Below are positions 1 through 9,187 of a DNA stretch of 64,000 nt, piece after piece. The translations under genes were made by a program, and so were the position numbers. The notes below the pieces were generated by a model, which saw nothing but the letters and a program-made list of their open reading frames with translations, made no database searches and was not told the origin of the DNA. Each line of letters begins with the position of its first letter. Positions within the stretch are counted from its first letter, which is position 1. Source of the DNA: Leptothrix cholodnii SP-6 (GTDB taxonomy: Bacteria; Pseudomonadota; Gammaproteobacteria; Burkholderiales; Burkholderiaceae_C); the NCBI RefSeq assembly GCF_000019785.1, contig NC_010524.1, positions 186,001 through 250,000 on the forward strand, written 5' to 3'.

Positions 1-2257
1 GGTTGTCGCGCCAGACGCTGGTGCGCTGCAGGCGGTCGGCGGTGCGGATGTAGAACATCAGGAAGCGGTCGATGTAGCGGATCAGCTCCTGCTTCGACAG
101 GTCCGAGGCCAGCAGCTCGGCATGGCGCGGCTTCATGCCGCCGTTGCCGCACACGTACAGGTTCCAGCCCTTCTCGGTGGCGATCACGCCGACGTCCTTG
201 CCCTGCGCCTCGGCGCATTCGCGGGTGCAGCCCGAGACGCCGAACTTGATCTTGTGCGGTGCGCGCAGGCCCTTGTAGCGGTTCTCCAGCTCGATCGCCA
301 GGCCCACGCTGTCGGCCACGCCGTAGCGGCACCAGGTCGAGCCGACGCAGCTCTTGACCGTGCGCAGCGACTTGCCGTACGCATGGCCCGACTCGAAGCC
401 TGCGGCGATCAGTTCCTCCCAGATCGACGGCAGCTGATCGACGCGGGCGCCGAACAGGTCGACCCGCTGGCCGCCGGTGATCTTGGTGTACAGGCCGTAC
501 TTCTTGGCCACCTGGCCGACCGCGATCAGGCCGTCGGGCGTGACCTCGCCGCCGGCCATGCGCGGCACCACCGAGTAGGTGCCGTCCTTCTGGATGTTGC
601 CCAGGAAGTAGTCGTTCGAGTCCTGCAGGCCGGCCAGTTCCTTCTTCAGGATGAAGTCGTTCCAGACCGAGGCCAGGATCGAGGCCGCCACCGGCTTGCA
701 GACATCGCAGCCCAGGCCTTTGCCGTGGCGGCGCAGCAGTTCGTCGAAGCTGCGGATGCCCTCGACCTTGATGATGTGGAACAGCTCCTGGCGCGAGTAG
801 GCGAAGTGCTCGCACAGGTGGTTGTTGACCGCCAGGCCCTGCTTCTTCATCTCGGCCTTCATGACCTGCGTCACCAGCGGCACGCAGCCGCCGCAGGCGG
901 TGCCGGCCTGGGTGCAGGCCTTGAGTTCGCCGATGGTGCTGGCGCCGCCGGCCACCGCCGCGCACAACTGGCCCTTGCTGACGTTGTTGCACGAGCAGAT
1001 CTGCGCCGAGTCCGGCAGCGCGTCGACGCCCAGTGCGGGCCTGGCCTGGCCGTCGCTGCTCGGCAGGATCAGGAATTCGGGCGCCTCGGGCAGTTCGATG
1101 CGGTTGAGCGCCATCTGCAGCAGCGTGCCGTATTCGGCCGCGTCGCCCACCAGCACGGCGCCCAGCAGGTGCTTGCCGCACTCGGACACCACCAGCTTCT
1201 TGTAGACCTGCTTGCGCTCGTCGTTGAACTGGTAGGCGCGGCTGCCGGGCGTCTTGCCCATGGCGTCGCCGATGCTCGCCACGTCCACGCCCATCAGCTT
1301 GAGCTTGGTGCTCATGTCGGCGCCGCCGAACTCGGCCGCCGCCTCGCCGGCCAGCTGCCGCGCGGCGACACGGGCCATCTCGTAGCCCGGCGCCACCAGG
1401 CCGAAGATCTGGCCGTTCCAGAGCGCGCACTCGCCGATCGCGTAGATGTCGGCGTCGCTGGTGCGGCAGCGGTTGTCGATCACGATGCCGCCGCGCGGGC
1501 CGACCTCGAGGCCGCACTGGCGCGCGATCTCGTCACGCGGACGGATGCCGGCCGAGAACACGATCATGTCGGTCTCGAGCTGGCTGCCGTCGGCGAACAC
1601 CATGCGGTGGCGGGCGGTTTCGCCGTCGACGATCTCGACCGTGTTCTTCTGCGTGTGCACGCCCACGCCGAGTTTCTCGATCTTGGCGCGCAGCGTGCGG
1701 CCACCGGCCTCGTCGACCTGCAGCGCCATCAGGTGCGGCGAGAACTCGACCACGTGGGTCTGCAGCTTCATGTCGCGCAGCGCCTTGGCGCATTCCAGGC
1801 CCAGCAGCCCGCCGCCGATGACGACGCCGCTCTTGGAGCGGCTGCCGCATTCGAGCATGCCCTCCAGGTCCTCGATGGTGCGGTAGACGAAGCAGTCGGT
1901 GCGGTCCTTGCCCGGCAGCGGCGGCACGAAGGGGTAGGAGCCGGTCGCGATCACCAGCTTGTCGTAGGCCAGCACCTCGCCGGCGGCGGTGGTGACGGTC
2001 TTGCCGGCGCGGTCGATCGCCACGGCGCGGGTGTTCAGGCGCAGCAGCACGTTGTCGCGCTCGAAGAAACCCGGCGCCACCAGCGACAGGTCCTCGGCGG
2101 CCTTGCCGGAGAAGAACTCCGACAGGTGCACGCGGTCGTAGGCCGGGCGCGGCTCCTCGCACAGGACGGTGACCCGCGCGTCGCGCAGACCCGAGGCGTC
2201 CAGGCTCTCCAGGAACTTGTGCCCGACCATGCCGTGGCCGATGACGAGGATTTTCAT
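1..2257 (-). CDS. nirB: Nitrite reductase [NAD(P)H] large subunit, C-terminus cut by window edge
   Basis: This is the large subunit of assimilatory NAD(P)H nitrite reductase, a cytoplasmic enzyme reducing nitrite to ammonia. The reading frame starts with MKILVIGHGMVGHKFLESL at 2257 and stays open to the window edge, giving 752 codons where the family usually has about 810-850, so roughly the last 60-100 residues lie outside. Visible in order are an N-terminal FAD/NAD(P)-binding pyridine-nucleotide-disulfide oxidoreductase region, a BFD-like [2Fe-2S] site (ICSCNNVSKGQ followed by CTQAGTACGGC), and a sulfite/nitrite reductase region with the siroheme/[4Fe-4S] cysteines (SCVGSTWCRYG and SGCTRECAEAQG). 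The small subunit nirD would be expected further downstream, outside the window. No strong ribosome binding site is visible before the ATG. Confidence 0.95.
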   Translation of the reverse strand, partial: MKILVIGHGMVGHKFLESLDASGLRDARVTVLCEEPRPAYDRVHLSEFFSGKAAEDLSLVAPGFFERDNVLLRLNTRAVAIDRAGKTVTTAAGEVLAYDKLVIATGSYPFVPPLPGKDRTDCFVYRTIEDLEGMLECGSRSKSGVVIGGGLLGLECAKALRDMKLQTHVVEFSPHLMALQVDEAGGRTLRAKIEKLGVGVHTQKNTVEIVDGETARHRMVFADGSQLETDMIVFSAGIRPRDEIARQCGLEVGPRGGIVIDNRCRTSDADIYAIGECALWNGQIFGLVAPGYEMARVAARQLAGEAAAEFGGADMSTKLKLMGVDVASIGDAMGKTPGSRAYQFNDERKQVYKKLVVSECGKHLLGAVLVGDAAEYGTLLQMALNRIELPEAPEFLILPSSDGQARPALGVDALPDSAQICSCNNVSKGQLCAAVAGGASTIGELKACTQAGTACGGCVPLVTQVMKAEMKKQGLAVNNHLCEHFAYSRQELFHIIKVEGIRSFDELLRRHGKGLGCDVCKPVAASILASVWNDFILKKELAGLQDSNDYFLGNIQKDGTYSVVPRMAGGEVTPDGLIAVGQVAKKYGLYTKITGGQRVDLFGARVDQLPSIWEELIAAGFESGHAYGKSLRTVKSCVGSTWCRYGVADSVGLAIELENRYKGLRAPHKIKFGVSGCTRECAEAQGKDVGVIATEKGWNLYVCGNGGMKPRHAELLASDLSKQELIRYIDRFLMFYIRTADRLQRTSVWRDN

Positions 2258-2902
2258 GGTGTGCTGCTTCGGTGATGTCGGATGACTTCGGCGTCGCCGA
2301 ATGGCATCGGCGCCGCTGAAGGTGGACGGGGTCTTGGGGGTAAGGCGCCGGGCGCACGACGGCATGGCACGGGCAGGCGTCGTGCGGCGCATCGGTGCGC
2401 CGCCGCAGGGGCTGCAAGGCCAGGGGTCGGGCCCGGGTTCGCGCAGAGGCTGGCTTTAGCCTTGATGAGCGACGACATCGTCGCTGCAGCGAACCTGGCA
2501 GACATGGAGAGTCCGGTGACTCGGTTCACGATGGCCCATCGGCTTCGTGACGAGGCAGGTCTTTGCAATCGTCGTGCCAAAGTCGAGCGGCCCGCGTCTC
2601 GACGCTGCAGACCGGACCGGATGCACCAAGGTCGAGTCTTCTTGCACCACCCACGAGGTGCTTCGGGTGTGCGCGCACTGTTGCGGTGCCATGTGCGCGC
2701 GGGTGCGTCGGCCGGCGAGATCACGGTTTCCGCCGCAGCCCTGCTCACGGTGTCGTGTTTCTCTCGTGGCGAGGGCCGTCGGTGCCAAGATTGCGCATTC
2801 GTCGACCGGCGCGTTCTGGCCGCTGCTGGCCGGATGCGGTCGATTTTGTTACATTTTGTCGTCCGCTGCGACTGATGTGCGCGGGTGCCAATGGAGAGCT
2901 GG
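2258..2902. other. Long divergent intergenic region between nirB and a cNMP-binding protein
   Basis: About 640 bases without a convincing gene. Open frames here have no recognisable protein and look like high-GC chance frames. The region must hold the nirB promoter on the minus strand and that of the plus-strand cyclic-nucleotide-binding gene. An AT-richer patch around 2839-2860 is the best place for a plus-strand promoter, but I cannot assign -35 and -10 boxes with confidence. No clear FNR-type palindrome was found. Confidence 0.5.
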
Positions 2903-3370
2903 ATGGGAATCGAAGATCTGATGCAGGCGGTGCAGTCGCTCAACACCGACGACGCCTTTCATGCGCGCCTGGATGTCATGCAATGGCGCACGCTGGGCTC
3001 CTACCTGGCGGCTTACCAGATGCGTGCCGGCGACCTGCTGATCAAGCAGGGCGACGCCGATCGGACCGCCTATTTCCTGGCGCTGGGCACCTTGCAGGTC
3101 TATCGCAACACCGGTTCGGGCGCCACCAGTCGCATCGCGCTGCTGCGCCCCGGCTCATTGGCCGGCGAGACCGGGTTGTTCAGCGATCAGCCGCACTCGG
3201 CCAACGTCGAGGCCATGACGGCCACGACGGTCTGGGCGATGCACCTGCCGCGCTTCGAGGAACTCGCCGCGCGTGCGCCGGCGATCGCGATCGAGTTCCT
3301 GCGTGCCTCCGGCGCCGTGATGGCCGCCCGCTTGCGCGCCAACATGAACCACCAGATCGCGGCGGCCTGA
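2903..3370 (+). CDS. Small cyclic-nucleotide-binding (CRP-like) domain protein without HTH
   Basis: The product has a single cNMP-binding beta-barrel: AGDLLIKQGDADRTAYFLALGTLQVYR is followed by the phosphate-binding-cassette-like segment around RPGSLAGETGLFSDQPHSANVEA. It is about 155 residues long and ends shortly after the presumed C-helix, so the DNA-binding domain of true Crp/Fnr regulators is missing. That suggests a ligand-sensing or partner protein and not a stand-alone transcription factor. Start: in-frame GTG at 2885 and ATG at 2891 are possible, but ATG 2903 has a good GGAG at 2893-2896 with six bases of spacing. The ligand cannot be read from the sequence. Confidence 0.8.
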   Translation: MGIEDLMQAVQSLNTDDAFHARLDVMQWRTLGSYLAAYQMRAGDLLIKQGDADRTAYFLALGTLQVYRNTGSGATSRIALLRPGSLAGETGLFSDQPHSANVEAMTATTVWAMHLPRFEELAARAPAIAIEFLRASGAVMAARLRANMNHQIAAA

Positions 3371-3529
3371 TTCCCGACCCGACCCGGCCTGACCCGCGCG
3401 GCGCGGCCGCATCACGTCCGGTCGCGCGGGCGATGCCTGTTCGGGCAGTGCGGAGAATGGCAGCGCAGCCATGCGGGCGCTTCGAAGCTGCGGCAAGCTG
3501 TCCCCATCGTCTTGCCCTGGAGAGCCGCC

Positions 3530-3931
3530 ATGAATCCCAGCCCTGCCGTGCTGAGCGAGGAGCAGTTGCGCAGCCGGCTGCCGCTCGAGCTGCCGCACTG
3601 GTCGATCGAACACGGCCGGCTGTTCCGCCGCTGGCGCACCAGCGGCTGGAAGAGCACGCTGATGGTGGTCAATGCCATCGGTCATCTCGCCGAGGCGGCC
3701 TGGCACCACCCCGATCTGTCGGTGTCGTATGCGGCGGTCGACGTCAAGCTGAGCACCCACTCGGCCGGCGGCATCACCGAGAAGGATCTGGCGCTGGCCA
3801 GCAAGATCGAGCAGGTGATCGGCTGGCAGCCGGCGCTGGAGCCCGACTCTGTGCTCGAGGGCACGCCCAACAGCGACCCGCGGCTGCGCTACATCCGGTA
3901 CGACACGCCGGCGCCGGGTGGCACGGACTGA
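3530..3931 (+). CDS. phhB: 4a-hydroxytetrahydrobiopterin dehydratase (pterin carbinolamine dehydratase)
   Basis: A 133-residue protein of the PCD/DCoH family, which dehydrates 4a-hydroxytetrahydrobiopterin made by aromatic amino acid hydroxylases. The family core is visible: WRTSGWKSTLMVVNAIGHLAEAAWHHPDLSVSYAAVDVKLSTHSAGGITEKD, containing the usual His-His-Pro and Trp positions. ATG 3530 is preceded by GGAG at 3519-3522. An in-frame upstream ATG at 3512 would add six residues but has no better ribosome binding site. No phenylalanine hydroxylase gene is adjacent, so the physiological partner is unknown; in bacteria the family also serves molybdopterin-related functions. The symbol is by family only. 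Confidence 0.85.
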   Translation: MNPSPAVLSEEQLRSRLPLELPHWSIEHGRLFRRWRTSGWKSTLMVVNAIGHLAEAAWHHPDLSVSYAAVDVKLSTHSAGGITEKDLALASKIEQVIGWQPALEPDSVLEGTPNSDPRLRYIRYDTPAPGGTD

Positions 3932-3946
3932 TTCGCGGCCGGCGGC

Positions 3947-5944
3947 TCAGCCCTTGAGCAGCCGGCTTTCGGCCAGCGCGAGCGGTTCGGGCAGGCCGCG
4001 CAGCACCAGCACGTCGCCGCCGCGCAGTTGCAGTGCATCGGTGGCGTCCTGAACCTGGCCGCTGGCGCGGCGCAGCGAGATCACCGCCACGCCGAGCGCC
4101 TGCAAGGCCAGATCGCCGAGTTCGTGGCCGACGGTCGGTGCCCCGGCCGGCAGGCTGACCGACAGCAGCCGCTCCTGTTCGAGCTCCTGCACGGTGTCGT
4201 CGTCGATGCCGTGGAAATAGCCGCGCAGCAGGCTGTAGCGTGCGTCACGGGCGTCCTGGGTGATGCGAAGCACGCGCCGCATCGGCACGCCCACCAGCGC
4301 CAGCGCATGGTTGGCCAGCATCAGCGAACCCTCGATCGCCTCGGGCACGACCTCGGTGGCGCCGGCGGCGCGCAGTTTCTCGAGGTCGGTGTCGTCGATC
4401 GTGCGCACCACCACCGGCACGTGGGCGGCGTGTTCGTTGACGTGGTGCAGCACCTTCAGGGCCGAGGACGTGTCGTGGTAGCTGACCACCACCGCGCTGG
4501 CACGCGCCAGGCCGGCGGCCATCAGGCTCTGCAGCCGCGCGGCGTCGCCGAACACCACGCTCTGGCCCGCCGCCGCGGCCTGGCGCACGCGGTCGGGGTC
4601 GAGGTCGAGCGCCATGTAGGGGATGTGTTCCTGGTCGAGCAGGCGCGCCAGGTTCTGGCCGGCGCGGCCGTAGCCGCAGATGATCACGTGTGCCTCGGTG
4701 CGGATCGATTTCTTGGCGATGGTGGTCAGCTGCACCGACTGCATCAGCCAGTCGCTCGCGGCCAGGCGCATCACGATGCGGTTGCTGTGCAGGATCAGGA
4801 ACGGCGCGGCCAGCATCGACAGCACCATCGAGGCCAGCACCGGGCTCATCCAGCGGGCGGCGATGAGGTGCTGCTCGGCGCCCAGCGACAGCAGCACGAA
4901 ACCGAACTCGCCCGCCTGCGCCAGGTACAGGCCGGTGCGGATCGCCACCCCTGGCGTCGCGCCGAACGCGCGCGCCAGCAGCGTCACCAGCACGCCCTTG
5001 GCCAGCAGCGGCGCGGTGCTCAGCAGCAGCACCAGATCCCAGCGTTCGAGCACCGGGCGCCAGTCGAGCTTCATGCCCACGGTGATGAAGAACAGCCCGA
5101 GCAGCACGTCGTGGAACGGGCGGATGTCGGTCTCGACCTGGTGCTTGTATTCGGTCTCGGCGATCAGCATGCCGGCGACGAAGGCGCCCAGCGCCAGTGA
5201 CAGACCGGCGTGTTCGGTCAGCCAGGCCAGGCCCAGCGTGATCAGCAGCAGGTTCAGGATGAACAGCTCTTCGCTCTTGCGCTTGGCCACCCGCGTGAGC
5301 CACCAGCGCATCGCCCGCTGGCCGCCCCACAGCAGCACACCGAGCAGTACCACGGCCTTGACCAGCGCCAGGCCGAGGGTGCGCCAGAGGTCGTCGCCAC
5401 CTTGCGCCAGCGAGGGGATCAGCACCAGCAGCGGCACCACGGCCAGATCCTGGAACAGCAGCACGCCCATGACCCGGCGACCGTGTTCGCTTTCGAGTTC
5501 GAGCCGCTCGGCCATCATCCGGGCGACGATGGCGGTGCTCGACATCGCGAGCGCCGCGCCCAGCGCCACCGCGCCGGTCCAGTGCAGTTCCCAGGGGCGT
5601 GCCGCCATGCTGAACAGCCAGGTCAGCAGGACGTTGCCGATCACCGCGCCCAGAATCGTCAGCGTCACCTGGCCCATGCCGAGCCCGAACACCAGTCGCC
5701 ACATGCTGCGCAGCTTGGGCAGGTTGAACTCGAGCCCGATGACGAACATCAGGAACACCACGCCGAACTCGGCCAGGTAGCTCACGCCCACCGAATCGCG
5801 CGCCAGGGCCAGCGCATTGGGGCCGATCAGCACGCCGACGATCAGGTAGCCGAGCATCGCCGGCAACTTCAGCAGACGGCAGCCGACCACACCGAGCACC
5901 GCGGCAAGCAGATAGAGGAGAGCGAGTTCGAGGGTGCTGGCCAT
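3947..5944 (-). CDS. Kef-type CPA2 cation:proton antiporter with RCK domains
   Basis: A 665-residue inner-membrane antiporter. The N-terminal ~380 residues carry about a dozen hydrophobic helices (starting LALLYLLAAVLGVVGCRLL) and match the Na+/H+ exchanger fold of the CPA2 family. A Rossmann TrkA-N/RCK domain follows (HVIICGYGRAGQNLARLLDQ), and then a TrkA-C segment near the end. Such proteins exchange K+ or Na+ for H+ and are gated by nucleotides or glutathione adducts in characterised relatives. ATG 5944 is chosen over the GTG one codon upstream. It is divergent from kdsD with only 50 bases between starts, an arrangement frequent beside kdsD in Burkholderiales. Confidence 0.9.
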   Translation of the reverse strand: MASTLELALLYLLAAVLGVVGCRLLKLPAMLGYLIVGVLIGPNALALARDSVGVSYLAEFGVVFLMFVIGLEFNLPKLRSMWRLVFGLGMGQVTLTILGAVIGNVLLTWLFSMAARPWELHWTGAVALGAALAMSSTAIVARMMAERLELESEHGRRVMGVLLFQDLAVVPLLVLIPSLAQGGDDLWRTLGLALVKAVVLLGVLLWGGQRAMRWWLTRVAKRKSEELFILNLLLITLGLAWLTEHAGLSLALGAFVAGMLIAETEYKHQVETDIRPFHDVLLGLFFITVGMKLDWRPVLERWDLVLLLSTAPLLAKGVLVTLLARAFGATPGVAIRTGLYLAQAGEFGFVLLSLGAEQHLIAARWMSPVLASMVLSMLAAPFLILHSNRIVMRLAASDWLMQSVQLTTIAKKSIRTEAHVIICGYGRAGQNLARLLDQEHIPYMALDLDPDRVRQAAAAGQSVVFGDAARLQSLMAAGLARASAVVVSYHDTSSALKVLHHVNEHAAHVPVVVRTIDDTDLEKLRAAGATEVVPEAIEGSLMLANHALALVGVPMRRVLRITQDARDARYSLLRGYFHGIDDDTVQELEQERLLSVSLPAGAPTVGHELGDLALQALGVAVISLRRASGQVQDATDALQLRGGDVLVLRGLPEPLALAESRLLKG

Positions 5945-5994
5945 CACTAGAATCCCGTCATCCTAAATCACGCCGCAACCCGGCCGAGCGGCCC

Positions 5995-6987
5995 ATGTCT
6001 GCCAGCAGCTCCCCCTTCGACGCCGAACGTGCCATCCGGATGGCACGCCAGACCCTGCAGATCGAGGCCGATGCCCTGCGCGATCTGCAGCCGCAGCAAG
6101 GCGCGTCCTTCGCCGAGACGGTGCAGGCGATGCTCGCCTGCCAGGGCCGCGTGGTCGTGATGGGCATGGGCAAGAGCGGCCATGTGGGCCGCAAGATCGC
6201 CGCCACGCTGGCGTCGACCGGCACGCCGGCGATGTTCGTGCACCCGGGCGAGGCCAGCCACGGCGACCTCGGCATGGTCACGCGCGGCGATGTCGTGCTG
6301 GCGATCTCCAACTCGGGCGAGAGCGACGAACTGGCGGCGATCCTGCCCGCGCTCAAGCGCTTGGGCGTCACGCTGGTGGCGATGACCGGCCGGGCCGAGT
6401 CGACGCTGGCCTCGCATGCCGACCTGGTGCTGTCCAACCGCGTCACCCAGGAGGCCTGTCCGCTCAACCTCGCGCCCACCGCCAGCACCACGGCGCAGCT
6501 GGCGCTCGGTGACGCGCTGGCGGTGGCGCTGCTCGATGCGCGCGGCTTCCGGGCCGAGGACTTCGCCCGCTCGCACCCGGGCGGCTCGCTGGGCCGCAAG
6601 CTGCTGACCCATGTGCGCGACATCATGCGCAGCGGCGACGCGGTGCCGCGTGTGCGCCCCGACACCGGCTTCCTCGACGTCATGCGCGAGATGAGCGCCA
6701 AGGGCCTGGGCACGACGGCCGTGGTCGACGAAGACGGCCGCGCGATCGGCATCTTCACCGACGGCGATCTGCGCCGCGCCATCGAGGCTGGCATCGACCT
6801 GCGCGAGCGCGATGCCCGCGGCGTGATGCATGCCGGCGCGCGCACCGTGCGCGAGGACGCCCTGGCGGTCGAGGCGGCCGGCCTGATGGAAGAGGCCCGT
6901 GTCACGACCTTGCTGGTGAGCGACGCGCAGGGCCTGCTGGTGGGCGCGATCAACACCAACGACCTGATGCGCGCCAAGGTGATCTGA
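5995..6987 (+). CDS. kdsD: D-arabinose-5-phosphate isomerase
   Basis: Converts ribulose-5-phosphate to arabinose-5-phosphate, the first dedicated step of Kdo synthesis for lipopolysaccharide. The 330-residue protein has the SIS sugar-isomerase domain (GMGKSGHVGRKIAATLASTG, then HPGEASHGDLGMV) and two C-terminal CBS motifs (for example GTTAVVDEDGRAIGIFTDGDLRRAI). Its length is normal for KdsD/KpsF/GutQ. It is followed two bases later by kdsC and then lptC, so it is the chromosomal LPS pathway enzyme and not a capsule paralogue. Confidence 0.95.
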   Translation: MSASSSPFDAERAIRMARQTLQIEADALRDLQPQQGASFAETVQAMLACQGRVVVMGMGKSGHVGRKIAATLASTGTPAMFVHPGEASHGDLGMVTRGDVVLAISNSGESDELAAILPALKRLGVTLVAMTGRAESTLASHADLVLSNRVTQEACPLNLAPTASTTAQLALGDALAVALLDARGFRAEDFARSHPGGSLGRKLLTHVRDIMRSGDAVPRVRPDTGFLDVMREMSAKGLGTTAVVDEDGRAIGIFTDGDLRRAIEAGIDLRERDARGVMHAGARTVREDALAVEAAGLMEEARVTTLLVSDAQGLLVGAINTNDLMRAKVI

Positions 6988-6989
6988 GC

Positions 6990-7601
6990 ATGACCGAACC
7001 GAACGCTGCGGCATCGATCCCGGCAGGCCGCCCCGTGCAGGCGCAATGCCGCTTCGACCCGGCACTGCTGCTGCAGGCGCAGGGCGTGCAGGTCGCGATC
7101 TTCGATGTCGACGGCTGCCTGACCGACGGGCGCATCTACATCGGCGCCGACGGCGAGGGCGTCAAGGCCTTCAACACGCTCGACGGCCAGGGCATCAAGC
7201 TGCTGGCCAGCGGCGGCATCACGCCGGTGGTGATCACCGGCCGCGACTCGCCGGCGGTGCGGCGGCGTTGTGCCGACCTGGGGGTCGGCCGGGCGCTGTT
7301 CGGCGTGCACGACAAGCTGGCCGCCGCTGCCGTGTTGCTGGCCGACATGGGTGCGAGCTGGCAGTCGCTCGCCGTGCTGGGCGACGACTGGCCCGACCTG
7401 CCGCTGATGACGCGCTGTGCCTTTGCCTGCGCTCCGGTCAACGCTCACGTCGAGGTGCGGTCGGTGGCCCATCACGTCACCGAGGCCCGTGGCGGCCACG
7501 GTGCGGCGCGCGAGTTCTGCGACCTGCTGCTGATGGCGGCCGGTCGTTACGCGGCGCTGCTCGACGGCCACCTCGTCACCCTCGACAGCGCGGCGACCTG
7601 A
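6990..7601 (+). CDS. kdsC: 3-deoxy-D-manno-octulosonate 8-phosphate phosphatase
   Basis: A 203-residue HAD-superfamily phosphatase that dephosphorylates Kdo-8-phosphate. The HAD nucleophile motif is visible as IFDVDGCLTDGRIYI, with the conserved VITGRDSPAVRRRC segment and the GDDWPDLPLM motif near the end. It lacks a cap domain, as expected for KdsC. The start codon lies two bases after the kdsD stop, indicating co-transcription and probable translational coupling. The N-terminus is somewhat longer than in E. coli. Confidence 0.95.
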   Translation: MTEPNAAASIPAGRPVQAQCRFDPALLLQAQGVQVAIFDVDGCLTDGRIYIGADGEGVKAFNTLDGQGIKLLASGGITPVVITGRDSPAVRRRCADLGVGRALFGVHDKLAAAAVLLADMGASWQSLAVLGDDWPDLPLMTRCAFACAPVNAHVEVRSVAHHVTEARGGHGAAREFCDLLLMAAGRYAALLDGHLVTLDSAAT

Positions 7602-7624
7602 CGCTGCTGCTGGCGCCTCTTCCG

Positions 7625-8320
7625 ATGGACAACGACACCGGCCCGCTGCCGCTGCCCCTGCCGCCGCTGGTCTCGCGCTCGCCCGATGATGCGGCGAACC
7701 GGCCGTTGCCCTGGCGCGCCCGGCTGCGTGCGGGCTTGCTGAAGTACCTCTCGGTGCTGCTGATGGCGGTCGTCGCCGTGGCCACCGGCTGGCTGGTCCG
7801 GCAGACGCCGGTGATCGAGCCCGATGCCGGTGTCGCGGCGCCCACCGCCGAGCCCGATTACGAGATGCGCGGTTTTTCGATCCAGCACTACACCGCGGCC
7901 GGTCCGGCGCAGGGCGTGATCGAGGGGGACGTGGTGCGGCATTTCCCCGTCACCGATCAACTGGTGATCGACGGCGTCCGGGTGCAGTGGACGGATCCGG
8001 GCGGGCAGGCCATCCGTGCCTCGGCCGCCCGCGCCGTCGCAGAGGGCGACGGCAGCCTGGTGCGCCTGGAGGGCGGGGCGCGGGTGGTGCGGGATCCGGC
8101 ACCGGGCGAGACCAGCCCGTTCGAGTTCATCAGCGACGTCCTCGTCTTCGACACCCGCAACGGCCAGGTGCGCAGCGACCGTCCGGTACGGCTGCGCCAG
8201 GGCGACAACATCTTCGATGCCGCGTCGATCATCTACGACCATCCGCAGCGCGTGGTCACGCTGGGAGGTGGCGTGCAGGGCCGCATCCTGCCCACCGAAC
8301 TGAGTCGCTCGCTGCCCTGA
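7625..8320 (+). CDS. lptC: LPS export ABC transporter periplasmic protein LptC
   Basis: LptC is the bitopic inner-membrane component that passes lipopolysaccharide from LptFGB to LptA. This 231-residue product has a cytoplasmic N-terminus, one transmembrane segment at about residues 39-60 (LLKYLSVLLMAVVAVATGWLV), and a periplasmic beta-jellyroll region (YEMRGFSIQHYTAAGPAQGVIEGDVVRHFPVTDQLVIDGVRVQW). ATG 7625 lies 23 bases after kdsC; the frame is open far upstream but overlaps kdsC. Unusually, lptA and lptB do not follow directly; a short-chain dehydrogenase does. Confidence 0.9.
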   Translation: MDNDTGPLPLPLPPLVSRSPDDAANRPLPWRARLRAGLLKYLSVLLMAVVAVATGWLVRQTPVIEPDAGVAAPTAEPDYEMRGFSIQHYTAAGPAQGVIEGDVVRHFPVTDQLVIDGVRVQWTDPGGQAIRASAARAVAEGDGSLVRLEGGARVVRDPAPGETSPFEFISDVLVFDTRNGQVRSDRPVRLRQGDNIFDAASIIYDHPQRVVTLGGGVQGRILPTELSRSLP

Positions 8321-8352
8321 TTCATCGCCGGCTGCCCGGTTTGACTGGCCCG

Positions 8353-9156
8353 ATGCCTGAGACGCAATTGCCCATGCCGACCGATGCGCCCCTGGTTGTC
8401 ATCACCGGTGCCTCCAGCGGCATCGGCCAGGCGCTTGCCAGCGCCTATGCGCAGCGTGGCTGGCGCCTGGCCCTGGTGGCACGCCGCGCCGAGGTGATGC
8501 AGGCCTGGGTTCGTGAGCAGCAGCTCGATCCTGCGCGTGTGGCGGTCTATGGTGCCGACGTCCAGGACATCGACGCCATCGTCGACGCTGGCCAGCGTTG
8601 CCTGCTCGAATGCGGGCTGCCCGACGTCGTGATCGCCAACGCCGGCATCAGCGTCGGCATCGACACGGCCGAACGTTCCGATCTGGATGTGCTGCGCGAG
8701 ATCTACGCCACCAACAACGTTGGCATGGCCGCCACCTTTCACCCGTTCATCGCTGCGATGCGGCTCGCGCGGCGTGGCACGCTGGTCGGGGTGGCGAGTG
8801 TCGGCGCCATCCGTGGCATGCCGGGTCACGGCGGCTATTGCGCCAGCAAGGCGGCGGTGGCGAGCTATTGCGAAAGCCTGCGCCTGGAGTTGCGCTCCGA
8901 CGGCGTGCGTGTCGTGACCTTGCTGCCCGGCTTTGTCGACACGCCGCTCACGCGCCAGAACCCCTATCCGATGCCGTTCATGATGTCTGCCCCGGCATTC
9001 GCCGCAAGGGCGATCCGTGCGATCGACGCGGCCGATCGCTGGCGCGTCATTCCGTGGCAGATGGGCTGGGTCGCCAAGCTCCTGCGGTGCCTGCCCGATG
9101 CGATCTACGACCGGGCGATGGCCGGCCGTGCGCGCAAGAAGCGGCGAAGTGAATGA
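8353..9156 (+). CDS. Short-chain dehydrogenase/reductase (SDR family)
   Basis: A 267-residue classical SDR. The cofactor-binding glycine motif is VVITGASSGIGQALASAYAQRGW, the NAG motif is present as VIANAGIS, and the active site Ser and YxxxK appear as VASVGAI and GYCASK. The C-terminal part contains conserved PGFVDTPLT. The substrate cannot be assigned. It is 32 bases after lptC on the same strand and is followed by a strong terminator, so it is probably the last gene of the kdsD operon. ATG 8353 is chosen; ATG 8374 in the same frame is an alternative that would remove seven non-conserved residues. Confidence 0.85.
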   Translation: MPETQLPMPTDAPLVVITGASSGIGQALASAYAQRGWRLALVARRAEVMQAWVREQQLDPARVAVYGADVQDIDAIVDAGQRCLLECGLPDVVIANAGISVGIDTAERSDLDVLREIYATNNVGMAATFHPFIAAMRLARRGTLVGVASVGAIRGMPGHGGYCASKAAVASYCESLRLELRSDGVRVVTLLPGFVDTPLTRQNPYPMPFMMSAPAFAARAIRAIDAADRWRVIPWQMGWVAKLLRCLPDAIYDRAMAGRARKKRRSE

Positions 9157-9187
9157 GCCTGCGTCGACATCGGCATCGCCCATGAAA

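Noticed and set aside
122..2275. Long plus-strand open frame of 717 codons opposite nirB
   Set aside because: It is the antisense of nirB in a high-GC genome; the minus-strand frame shows full nitrite reductase motifs, whereas this one is Ala/Arg/His-rich with no family.
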